From contig CM063114.1 of the NCBI GenBank assembly GCA_031841125.1, forward strand, positions 41,747,574 to 41,811,573: a DNA stretch of 64,000 nucleotides, written 5' to 3'. The notes beneath the pieces are model-generated. The model saw only the letters and a program-made list of their open reading frames with translations. It was not told the origin of the DNA and made no database searches. The position numbers and the translations under genes were made by a program. The DNA is from Acanthococcus lagerstroemiae (taxonomy: Eukaryota > Arthropoda > Insecta > Hemiptera > Eriococcidae). Below are positions 33,001 to 43,919 of the stretch, one piece after another. Positions within the stretch are counted from its first letter, which is position 1. Every line of letters begins with the position of its first letter.

Positions 33001-33349
33001 CCCTCATGAGGGTAGGCTACCCTGAGCAATTAAGGGGCAGGGTAGGCAACCCGCAGCGATTTGTGATCTTGGAGATTATGGGTAACTACTCTCTGACGGG
33101 GCGCCTGCAGCGCGCGCCGTTTAAGTTGTGAGTTATTTTCACTCGAACAATGTAGTAGAAATTACAATGAAAATAGCTCTTCTGCTCATATTATAGATAG
33201 GAATAAGGAGAAACAGTTGAAAATGAAGTACATCTTTTAAAGTTCTCTAAACTCTGTGTAGGACGTCATTCGAAAAACCAAAAACTGTTAGTAATGTAAC
33301 ATCAAACATTTATTTGTAGAACGCAAGATTGTCAAAAATATCTACCGTT
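33001..33349. other. Spacer, no gene recognised
   Basis: The repeated word GGTAGGC.ACCC.GAGC/GCAGCGA near 33010-33060 is the only pattern noted. Confidence 0.35.
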
Positions 33350-33865
33350 GAAATAGAGATCACAGTGTACGAAGAAAAGAAAAGAGAAAGACTTAGTATC
33401 ACAAAATGAATGAATAAGTTACCTACATCGTAAAATTTGTAGGAACCTCAAAACACAATGGCTTATCATACACTGTATCCAAAGAAATTTTAAAACACAA
33501 ATAACTTATATAATGAAAAGCTGTTACATAAATTCAACAAAATAATAAAGAAATAATAAAGTTGCCACTTAAAAGAAGACGTTTATAGAAAAAGAAATTG
33601 AATATTTATATAAATGAAAGAAATTATTTATTATTTCATCTTTCACCAGTTTTTCTATTTTTACGTATTCATAGTTGTAACTTTATTTTGTTGAATTTAT
33701 ATTATAAAGTTCTACTAAGTTATTTGTGTTTTTAAATTTTTTTGGGTACAGTGTATGTTATGTCATTGTGTTTTGAGGTTCCTACAAATTTTATGATATA
33801 CTTTTTCATTCTTTTTGTGATACTATTTCTCTTTTCCTTTCTTTGTACACTGCAATCTCTATTTC
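33350..33865. repeat. Long inverted repeat, arms about 200 bp
   Basis: The left arm from GAAATAGAGAT (33350) to about 33560 matches the reverse complement of about 33665-33865. Shared words include TTTGTAGGAACCTCAAAAC, ACACAAATAACTTA and TTCAACAAAATAA. Identity is roughly nine in ten with small indels. The loop is about 100 bp and AT-rich. No target duplication was seen, so it could be a foldback MITE or an inverted duplication. Confidence 0.85.
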
Positions 33866-34481
33866 CTTCCCGACAAAATGAATCTGAAGGTATTGCGGCG
33901 ATGTATCCTTGTTGCTAGGGATCTAACTACCAATCTGATCGTACATCTGCCCCATAATCTTGAATGCTGGCATGTAATCGCCTTTCATTTCGTTACAACC
34001 AAGAGAAGTCATGGCAAGTACATCATTATATCGCCGAATCATCGTAAAAAATATGGATTTTGACAATCGATCAATTTTCTCAATAACAAAGGTAATTCTG
34101 GCAGTGCAGGCAATTTAATCTGATCATTTGAGCAACAAAATCCGACCGTTTCACCTTTCCATTTTTTTTTGCATTGCAGTGTGATCATAGAGCTGAAAGA
34201 GTACCAATTGCTGCATCTTGTTCATATATGGTATAGCACTATTATATAAAAATATTTTTCTCGACTCAGACGTGGGACGTTTCTAACACAATATTGCTGT
34301 TGTTGCTGTATTCTGCCCTTTTCTACCAATATTATTTTTTACAGGAGTGGGCATATCAAAAAATTTTATAATGAAGACGGGCCAGAAAAAAATTAATACA
34401 CAAAATTACCGCTCAATTTATTATTGCACACAAAAAGAAAATAATTCAACCGCAATAACTGCAATTTACAACGAAAATGGG
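33866..34481. other. Spacer running into the satellite array
   Basis: No gene is recognised. Diverged satellite-like words (ATTACCGCTCAA near 34403) appear before the regular array starts. Confidence 0.4.
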
Positions 34482-37400
34482 CCTGAAAACATTAATTTCA
34501 ACCGCTTACCACTGCATAAAATAACTGCTCAACTGAGTACGCAATATCATTTTTTGACTGCTTCTGATGAAACAGTACAGGAGAACCACCCCACCAATAC
34601 GTCAAAACAAATTTCACAAAAATCAACCGCTTATCACTGCTCAACTGAATATTTAATATCACTTTTCGACCGCTTCTGATGTAACAGTACAGGAGAACCA
34701 CCCCACCAATATGTCAAAACAAATTTCACAAAAATTAACCGCTTACCGCTGCACAAATTCACTGCTCAACTGAATATGCAACATCACTTTTCGACCACTT
34801 CTGATGTAACAGTACAGAAGAACTACCCTACCAATATGTCACCAATGCATAAAAATCACTGCTCAATTGAATACGCAATATCACTTTTCGACCGCTTTTG
34901 ATGTAACAGTACAGGAGAACTACCCTACCAAAATGTCACCACTGCATAAAATCACTGCTTAACTGAACACACAATATCATTTTTCGACCGCTTCCGATGT
35001 AACAGTACAGGAGAACCACCCCACCAACATGTCAAAACAAATTTCACAAAATTTAACCGCTTACCGCTGCACAAAATCACTGCTCAACTAAATATGCAAT
35101 ATCACTTTTCGACCGCTTCTGATGTAACAGTACAGGAGAACCACCCCACCAATATGTCAAAACCAATTTCACAAAAATCAACCGCTTACCACTGCACAAA
35201 ATCACTGCTCAACTGAATATGCAATATCACTTTTCGACCGCTTCTGATGTAACAGTACAGGAGAACCACTCCATCAATATGTCAAAACCAATTTCACAAA
35301 AATCAACCGCTTACTACTGCACAAAATCACGGCTCAACTGAATAAGCAATATCACTTTTCGACCGCTTCTGATGTAACAGTACAGGAGAACCACCCCACC
35401 AATATGTCAAAACAAATTTCACAAAAATTAACCGCTTACCGCTGCACAAATTCACTGCTCAACTGAATATGCAACATCACTTTTCGACCACTTCTGATGT
35501 AACAGTACAGAAGAACTACCCTACCAATATGTCACCAATGCATAAAAATCACTGCTTAACTGAACACACAATATCATTTTTCGACCGCTTCTGATGTAAC
35601 AGTACAGGAGAACCACCCCACCAATATGTCAAAACAAATTTCACAAAAATTAACCGCTTACCGCTGCACAAAATCACTGCTCAACTGAATATGCAATATC
35701 ACTTTTCGACCGCTTCTGATGTAACAGTACAGGAGAACCACCCCACCAATATGTCAAAACCAATTTCACAAAAATCAACCGCTTACCACTGCACAAAATC
35801 ACTGCTCAACTGAATATGCAATATCACTTTTCGACCGCTTCTGATGTAACAGTACAGGAGAACCACCCCACCAATATGTCAAAACCAATTTCACAAAAAT
35901 CAACCGCTTACCACTGCACAAAATCACTGCTCAACTGAATACGCAATATCATTTTTCGACCGCTTCTGATGTAACAGTACAGGAGAACCACCCCACCAAT
36001 ATGTCAAAACAAATTTCACAAAAATTAACCGCTTACCGCTGCACAAAATCACTGCTCAACTGAATATGCAATATCATTTTTCGACCACTTCTGATGTAAC
36101 AGTACAGAAGAACTACCCTACCAATATGTCACCAATGCATAAAAATCACTGCTCAACTGAATACGCAATATCATTTTTCGACCGCTTCTGATGTAACTGT
36201 ACAGGAGAACTACCCTACCAAAATGTCAACACTGCATAAAATCACGGCTCAACTGAATAAGCAATATCATTTTTCGACCACTTCTGATGTAGCAGTACAG
36301 GAGAACCAGCCCACCAATATGTCAAAACTAATTTCATCAAAGATTACCCGCTTACCGCTGCACAAAATCACTGCTCAACAGAATATACAATATCACTTTT
36401 CGACCGCTTCTGATGTAACAGTACAGGAGAACCACCCCACCAATATGTCAAAACCAATTTCACAAAAATCAACCGCTTACCACTGCACAAAATCACTGCT
36501 CAACTGAATATGCAAAATGACTTTTCGACCGCTTCTGATGTAACAGTACAGGAGAACCACCCCATCAATATGTCAAAACCAATTTCACAAAAATCAACCG
36601 CTTACCACTGCACAAAATCACGGCTCAACTGAATAAGCAATATCATTTTTCGACCACTTCTGATGTAACAGTACAGGAGAACAACCCCACCAATATGTCA
36701 AAACAAATTTCACAAAAATTAAACGCTTATCGCTGCACAAAATCACTGCTCAACTGAATACGCAATATCATTTTTTGACCGCTTCTGATGTAACTGTACA
36801 GGAGAACTACCCTACCAAAATGTCACCACTGCATAAAATCACTGCTTAACTGAACACACAATATCATTTTTCGACCGCTTCTGATGTAACACTACAGGGG
36901 AACAACCCCACCAACATGTCAAAACCAATTTCACAAAAATCAACCACTTACCACTGCATAAATTCACTGCTCAACTGAATACACAATATCATTTTTCGAC
37001 CGCTTCTGATGTAACAGTACAGGAGAACCAGCCCACCAATATGTCAAAACAAATTTCACAAAAATTAAACGCTTACCGCTGCACAAAATCACTGCTCAAC
37101 TGAATATGCAATATCACTTTTTGACCGCTTCTGATGTAACAGTACAGGAGAACTACCCTACCAATATGTCACCACTGCATAAAATCACTGCTTAACTGAA
37201 CACACAATATCATTTTTCGACCGCTTCTGATGTAACACTACAGGGGAACAACCCCACCAACATGTCAAAACCAATTTCACAAAAATCAACCACTTACCAC
37301 TGCTCAACTGAATACACAATATCATTTTTCGACCGCTTCTGATGTAACAGTACAGGAGAACCACCCCACCAATATGTCAAAACAAATTTCACAAAAATTA

Positions 37401-38025
37401 ACCTTTTACCGCTGCACAAAATCACTGCTCAACGGAATATGCAATATCACTTTTCGACGGCTTCTGATGTAACAGTACAGGAGAACCACCCCACCAATAC
37501 GTCAAAACAAATTTCACAAAAATTAAACGCTTATCGCTGCACAAACGCTTCTGATGTAATAGTACAGGAGAACCACCCCACCAACATGTCAAAACAAATT
37601 TCACAAAAATTAACCTTTTACCGCTGCAAAAAATCACTGCTCAACTGAATATGCAATATCACTTTTCGACCACTTCTGATGTAACAGTACAGGAGAACTA
37701 CCCCAGGAATATGTCACCACTGCATAAAATCACTTTTCAATTGAATACGCAATATCACTTTTCGACCGCTTCTGATGTAACAGTACAGGAGAACCACCCC
37801 ACCAATATGTCAAAACAAATTTCACAAAAATCAACCGCTTACCACTGCACAAAATCACTGCTCAACTGAATATGCAATATCACTTTTCGACCACTTCTGA
37901 TGTAACAGTACAGGAGAACTACCCCAGGAATATGTCACCACTGCATAAAATCACTTTTCAATTGAATACGCAATATCACTTTTCGACCGCCTCTGATGTC
38001 ACAGTACAGGAGAACTACCCCACTT
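34482..38025. repeat. Satellite array of about 31 units in 125-bp and 96-bp forms
   Basis: All units are in one orientation. The core word CGCTTCTGATGTAACAG lies near 34675, 34800, 34897, 34993, 35118, 35243, 35368 and onward to about 37990. Spacing is 125 bp for long units and 96-97 bp for short ones. Short units lack a 29-bp block (AAAACAAATTTCACAAAAAT plus CAACCGCTTA). Each long unit carries a 40-codon open frame ending in LLN-stop, but 125 is not a multiple of three, so frames do not run through. This argues against coding function. A lone partial unit remains at 38219-38251. Identity between units is high, so homogenisation is recent. Confidence 0.95.
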
Positions 38026-38218
38026 TCCGCTGTCGTCTGCATACCAACAATGCCGTTCGCTTCAAAACGAAAACGAACCTCGTCTCACCCCGTTTAATTA
38101 CCACACCGAAATGTCCATAAATGTCGTCACTTTTTGATGACTTTGGAGCTTGAATACAGCTCAACCAAAGAACTTTTTGAAGTTTTTCTTTGCTATAAAC
38201 CATCTACGGGTAAAAGCC

Positions 38219-38251
38219 AGTATGTCAAAGAAATTTCACGAAAATCGACCG
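38219..38251. repeat. Isolated partial satellite unit
   Basis: TATGTCAAAGAAATTTCACG followed by AAAATCGACCG matches the end of the 125-bp unit, about 190 bp beyond the array. Confidence 0.7.
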
Positions 38252-40083
38252 TGCAGAAAGAGCGTGATGCGGACAGGACGGACCTGCCATTTCAATTTAT
38301 ATAATAGAATTATGTCATTATATGTCTTTTCATGTCTTATTATGTCTGTTATGTCTTAAAACGTATATCCTTGAAAGTAGCCAGGGATTTAGATATCAAG
38401 CTCCATGGAGGGTTTTTTTCAGGAGGGGGGAGGAGGGAGGAAGAGTTTTGGTTTTTTAATATATAGAGAGATAAAACAGACACGTGTATCGTGCTCCGCA
38501 GAAACTAGCCAGACAGGACGATTTATACAAAAATTTGATAGGAGAGGGTCGCCGCAGGCGCATCAACTTCTCAAATCTATCGTCGCGCTGTCTCAATCCG
38601 AAGTCACGATATTTGTCGAGTAGATTAGCTACAGTAGCATCCACCGGAGAAGTTCTTCGAAAACGGGGGGGAAAAAAATAATAATCCGAGGATTAATTTA
38701 CGATTCGGATTCGAACGACTTCCGCGAATCGCAGATAATCTCGGCCCAGAAACGGCGATAAAAGTCTCGTCGTAAAATTTTCCGTCGCATAAAATTCACA
38801 CCCGATAAGGGAGGATAAATTTCCGGCTCGCCGATATATACGGAGAGAGGAAATTTCCTTAACGATGATTCGAGGAAGGCGCGAACAAAAAATTAATTAC
38901 ATTTTCTTCGCTCTCGACGGCTCCTCTTCTTTCTTTTCCTGCTCCCCAGCCCCGCTCTCGGCCGTTTTCTTAAAGACACGCCGAAATTAGTGTTGTTGGT
39001 TGGCCAAAAAACTATTAGGCATTATCAACGGCGAATCAAATGGGGCTAATTTCGCGAAAGTATTTTACACGATAGTCTCTCGCCCTCGTTCCTCGGCTCT
39101 CGACCTGCCGCTCTTCGAGCTGCGTTTTCGCTGACGACGGGGCACGGCCGCGGTCATCGACGTCGAGCACGGCGGCTCCACGGAGCGAATACGGTTTTTG
39201 CGGCCGTTAAATGAAAAGTCGCAGAGGAGAGGGTCGCGGCGGCTCGGCGTAGCTGGGCACATTATACGGCGGTACCCACGCTGCGCGCTCGCTAAGGGCG
39301 GTCATTTCTAGGCGCTATTACAAATAATAACGGCCTTATCGGGCCGACATTGGCGTTGGCCGTATTATTCGACCTTTCGGCGGCCCTCGTTAGCGGAATG
39401 GCGCGATGGCCGTCTCGCACTCCTTCTCGGACTCATTTTGCCCATTTGCCTCCGCCGGGACGCATTAAAGCCGTCGGCAGGTTTTCTCGCGGCCGCGGCC
39501 GCAGACACCGGCAGCGCACTTTTCGGTTATCTGTCAACGAGCAATACACACGCGTAATATACACGCCCGTTATCGTTTTATCGGCTCTGTATTGAATGAT
39601 CCGCGATAAGGTAATTAGTGGTGGCGAAATTACGGAGCGTATTGTTGTACAACCTTTGGCCCGGCCGTTGCCGGCGAGACGAGAATGGCGCGCGAAACTG
39701 CAACTCGGCTCGATTGGCACTCGCGTGTAATTGTGCTGGCGCGCTTTTGTCGCGCGGCATTTCAAAGGCAATCAACCGTGAACCGTTCTAAACAGTATTG
39801 TTTTCCGTCCGCAGAGTTGCTGACCTCGACAATACCGCGCCGGTACATCGAGCTGACCCCGGAAAGGTTAACTTTCAGCTCAATTGCTTTAATGAATTCC
39901 AGTGTTGTACTTAATAGTCGCTTTGAACACACTCGCGGACTGCGCGACGCACGTTTAATTGGTCCTGTGTAGCCATTTCTCGAAAACGTGTGTCGCAGAA
40001 AGGCGAATGCACTATGTTTCGAAACAGCGTCAAACACACGTGCTGGCCAAAAAAATTATGAAACTAGTTGTTTTTAACCTACT
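38252..40083. other. CpG-rich region, no gene recognised
   Basis: From about 38680 to 40000 the sequence is G/C- and CpG-rich (GCGGCCGCGGCCGCAGAC at 39490 is an example), unlike the rest of the window. Frames open on both strands (39350-39595, 39433-39771 and 39685-39972) reflect the composition and share no consistent protein pattern. It may be unique host DNA with regulatory function. That is inference from composition only. Confidence 0.4.
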
Positions 40084-40660
40084 ACTAGAGGATTCTCCCT
40101 GATGAACGTGGAGCCGTCAGTAAGTAAAGAAGAGATCGAGCCAGCGCCACTAGAGGCGCGAGTTATGAAGGGAGAAGGAATGTCGCGCAGCATCCTAGCG
40201 TACAAGGCTGAGGTATCCATCCAGGCGGCCCTTGATATGCTAAGGTGCGACAAGGTAGTGATAGGATGGAGCAGATGCAGTTGGTGCGCTACAACTGCCT
40301 GCAGACAGGCCACGTCGCCAGCAAGTGTGAGGCGAATGGTAGCATGGGCGACGTGCTACAGATGCAGGGGGGCACAAGATCCGAGAGTGCCGACAACCCT
40401 CTAAATGTCCGCTGTATAGCTGGGAAGACGGGCGTGATTTCACACACATCCTCGGCGATAGACGATGCCAGGACGTGAGCACCCGAGAAGGGGCCTCGTT
40501 CGGCGGACGAAGCAACTCTGAATAGGCCACTCTCCTTCCTCTAGGTCAACCTAAACCTCTGTGCCTGGATCTCCTAGTGGGCATGCTGGGAGAGAGACCG
40601 GTTGACTTGGTGATAGCAAGCGAGCCCTACAGGCTGGATGAATTCAAGAGGATGGTGCAG
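40084..40660 (+). pseudogene. R1-type LINE: end of ORF1 (zinc knuckles) and start of ORF2 (endonuclease)
   Basis: About 40102-40260 encodes the segment before the knuckles, ending in DKVVIGWSRC. The first knuckle reads YNCLQTGHVASKC, with the first Cys replaced by Arg (about 40284-40328). The second starts CYRC and, after a one-base shift, continues HKIREC (about 40358-40392), then a third CP...C type block. Downstream, about 40545-40650 encodes a Gln/Asn-Leu start, DLLVGMLGERPVDLVIASEPYR, typical of the N-terminus of R1-clade endonucleases. Order, spacing and the ORF1-ORF2 junction fit the R1 clade. Frameshifts and truncation at about 40660 make it dead. Confidence 0.75.
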
Positions 40661-42180
40661 CAGGGTGTCCGTTCTTGTTCGGAAATGATTTTCCCTGACT
40701 TTTCCAGATTTCCCAGGCCAATTTCTCCAGTTTTCCAGACCCTTTGAATACAAATTACACATGTAGGGGGGGGGAATCAAATTTTCCGAACATCGTGAGC
40801 GGCGAATATCGTCAATCACTCCACAAACTTTTATTTACTGCCGTGTGCTTATGAAGCTGTGGCAGAAGGGGTGTAAAAATTTATTGATGGAAATGAAAAC
40901 GCGCTCTATGGGATGCAGCGAGGTGCGATTTCAATCAACGACTTCATAGATTTTTGTTCGCGTGACTTAATACCGACCGTGGAGAGGGAGGGGGGGGAGA
41001 ATAAAATTCGAAAATTGGTTTATAGATTTTCGAGGTCGCTGTATTTGATTTTAGGGGTAATTCTTGGATCCTGTCCCTCCTGATGCGACTAATTAGTAAT
41101 TAGTTAGCAAGGGCGTAGGTCAAGTAACGGTTGATACGGAATTCACTCTTTTTAATTAAAGCCACCGAATAGGGTACAAATACAGTTTTATTTATTCTAA
41201 GTATTGCTAATAGAAAATAACGTCGTAAAAATTTCTCAACAGAAAAAGCACAGGAGCTTAAATTTGGTCCAGATTAAAAATCGGAAGCGATATTAGAAAT
41301 CAGCGACACAAAACCACCTCTATTTCAATATTTCGTGCAATTTTTCGCCAGAGAAGCTGAATTTGTATTACGACATTGCTCTGGAAAGGGTCGGATAAAA
41401 ATCTGAGGCGATATTTGAAATCAGCGACTCAGAGCTTGGTTGGCTAGCCTGTCCAAAAAATTGACTTTAGAATCTCGTAAAGAATTTGGAATTTGAGGAC
41501 AATTAAAGTAACCGGGATTAGCCCCTCCCTCGTGGAGCCTGAATGGTTTAGGGGGAGGGGAAATAACTATTAAAATGAATTCTGGAACCCCGGTGAAGAA
41601 GCTGCAGCATATCTAACGACAAATGCTATGAAAGTAAAAAAGTGGTTAGGATCTGGAAAATTATGGCACCAGGGGAGGCGGAAGAGGCTTCAATTTAAGA
41701 GTATCGACAGATAAGGTCATATATTTGAAAACAATGAACTCTTTTGTAACGCGATAATAATTACTATACAGTCTTTAGATTTTTTCAAATTTTGTGGATT
41801 AATTACTCTTCCCCCAAAATTTCGGAAGTCCCTTTCATTCACCCTTACCTACATCTGCGAAGGATAGGGCAACCGAAAAAAAACCGATGGCAGGATATTC
41901 CAGATGGTGAATTTATTGATTTTCAAATTTTTGTTTCATTACGACTTTGTCAAAAGAAATTTTACATTGGGGAGAGGAGCTAGACTGAATACTCTTTCAT
42001 TTTCGCGTATTTTCGCGCAGATTTTCAGATTCCCGCGAACAGGATGAGATAAAAACACGAAACACGAAACAGCTGAGATTGGGAGAAATGTATAGGAATT
42101 GGTTCTCGTTTCGTCATATTTTTCGTGACGAAATACAAAATACGTTGACCTGTCGTTGGTCGCACTCGGAAAAAATTACG
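40661..42180. other. Intergenic sequence, no gene recognised
   Basis: Starts with a CCCTGACTTTTCCAG-type stretch at 40690-40740, a word common at the edges of DNA elements. Two diverged copies of a segment with GCGATATT.GAAATCAGCGAC lie about 120 bp apart (41285 and 41405). No gene is seen. Confidence 0.4.
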
Positions 42181-42330
42181 CGGTTGGTCGCATGGTGAGA
42201 GAAACCCCGCCATGTTCAAAAACTGAAATTCTTGGCATATATAGATTGAGAGAACCATAATACGCAAGAAAAACGTAATCTTAGTTTCGCATATAGCATA
42301 TCTTGAAAATTGAAGGGGCTACAAGTTTTT
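42181..42330. repeat. Distant copy of the 0.8-2.9 kb element ends
   Basis: GCATGGTGAGAGAAACCCCGCCATG (42190-42214) matches the palindrome arms near 985-1015. AAAATTGAAGGGGCTA (42307-42322) is the exact complement of 2740-2755. Both modules in one place indicate a second, decayed copy of the same mobile element. Confidence 0.65.
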
Positions 42331-42399
42331 AAAGATGTAAGTTTCCCGAAATAAATTCGAATATTGAAGTACATTAAATTCTATGCTTAAAAAATGGAA

Positions 42400-42960
42400 G
42401 TAGTGGCACATCTATAATTGGCTTCGGCTGTTGGAGGGACCTAAATAAATAAATCAATTATTTATTCATTATTATTTGTGCCCCCCCCCCGACAGGTGTC
42501 CGAAGGTCCGAATAATGGCGAGGGGCAGTACAGAATGGAAAATAGAAAATAAAAATAAACAATAAACAAAATGTAAAAAAAGTACAAATATAAAAAACAA
42601 AAACTAAATTATAGAGGGGGAGAGGTTGGCACCGGAACAGACATATGGGATCGGCTGCGGGGAGGGTCCAAAGTCACCACCGAGGGACCCAGAAACTGAG
42701 GGGTTCAATAGCCAAAGGGTGTACGAGTATACCAGATAATTTTAAATGAGTATGGCAGTACCACAAGGGAAACGGACCTCCATCCTACATCTGTTGCAGT
42801 ACCCAGAGACGATGTACTGGCTTTTAAACATGTTAAACAAGTCAATCATAGGGTCACTACGACTAACATTATTATACAGGATACTTTTGAAATTTATACA
42901 TGTCGAAGGGGGCCCCTAACATTAATTGACACCTCTTTCTAGGCATCTCCCGAGACACCT
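42400..42960 (-). other. Possible 3' end of a minus-strand LINE
   Basis: An AT-rich tail (AATAAATAAATCAATT and TTATTTATTCATTATT, 42444-42478) adjoins a 10-bp C-tract and a moderately G/C-rich stretch. On the minus strand that stretch ends in a CTCGCCATTATTCGG-like word. The minus-strand frame near 42750-42880 is open but could not be matched to a specific LINE domain. Weakly supported. Confidence 0.3.
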
Positions 42961-43915
42961 TTCGGGTCTCAGTCCGCCCCTGACCCCAATGTTCAAGCTA
43001 TTGAGTTTAACGTCCAGAAAATGAGCGTTTCAATGAATACGAGTTCAACTCAGAAATTATCGAGGCTCCCAGGCCTATGATTCATCTTTATAAATAGAAT
43101 TCAAATGCTCTTCACCAAATGCTCGTCGCTGACCTGAGAATTTTGTCTCGATCTTTAGCTCGATATGGGTTTTTTGTTTGAACAAGCCTCGGTTAGTTCA
43201 TTTTTTATGCACGATAGCGGGAAGTGTGTAATAAAATAAATCTCTACGAACACGCTGCATTGGTACGAACGAGTGTTTGCTAACAAACGTGTAGCACGTG
43301 TACCGCTCGCGAATGTAGCTAATGCTGCAAAATGTTCATTTTCGAATGTAGACGGGCTGCGCGCTGCCAGATTTAATATTCACGGCAAACTGAGTATGCA
43401 ATTTAATTAACAGCTTACTTCGGATTCGGGCATTGTACTCCAGAAACAAGGAAGCAGAAGGAAACACGATTGATTTCATTGTGTCGAGAACGAGATGCAC
43501 AGACTCGAACAATGCAACGTGCGGCGAAGGGAGGGAAAGGGTAAAAACTCTTTCTTTCTTCCATTTTTTTTTCTTTCCTTTCCTCTTCAATACAAAAAAG
43601 ACATTGGAGAATTTCGAGCTCGAAATAATAGTAACTATACGAGATTGGATTTTACTCGGGCTTGACAAATTATTCAAAAATCTTTGTACTACTGATTTCG
43701 TATTTCACGGATCTTTGTTCACACGCCTTGTTATCCTCGTTTCTTCTCTTTTATTCATATACTCTATTACATGTTCTCGCGATGTCTTAGCCCATTAGAT
43801 TTTCAAAAATGAGATATTATTGAAACTGATAGTGAATACGTTATAGATAATTATTTCCAGTTGTGTAGCAACTGCAATATTTTGATTGACCAATTAGTAG
43901 GTCCACCAGGGCGGT
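42961..43915. other. Intergenic sequence with overlapping open frames, not recognised
   Basis: Frames of 121 codons (43433-43798 plus) and 113 codons (43336-43677 minus) overlap around a pyrimidine-rich tract. Neither shows a known motif. Confidence 0.4.
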
Positions 43916-43919
43916 CCTT

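Noticed and set aside
31552..33131. Several proline-rich open frames, up to 135 codons
   Set aside because: They overlap in different phases and on both strands, as expected from C/T-rich composition. No frame is favoured and no domain is present.
34482..38025. Considered as a CRISPR array or as a gene with protein repeats
   Set aside because: The whole 125-bp unit is repeated, so there are no unique spacers, and the unit length shifts frame with stops in each unit. This is a eukaryotic satellite.
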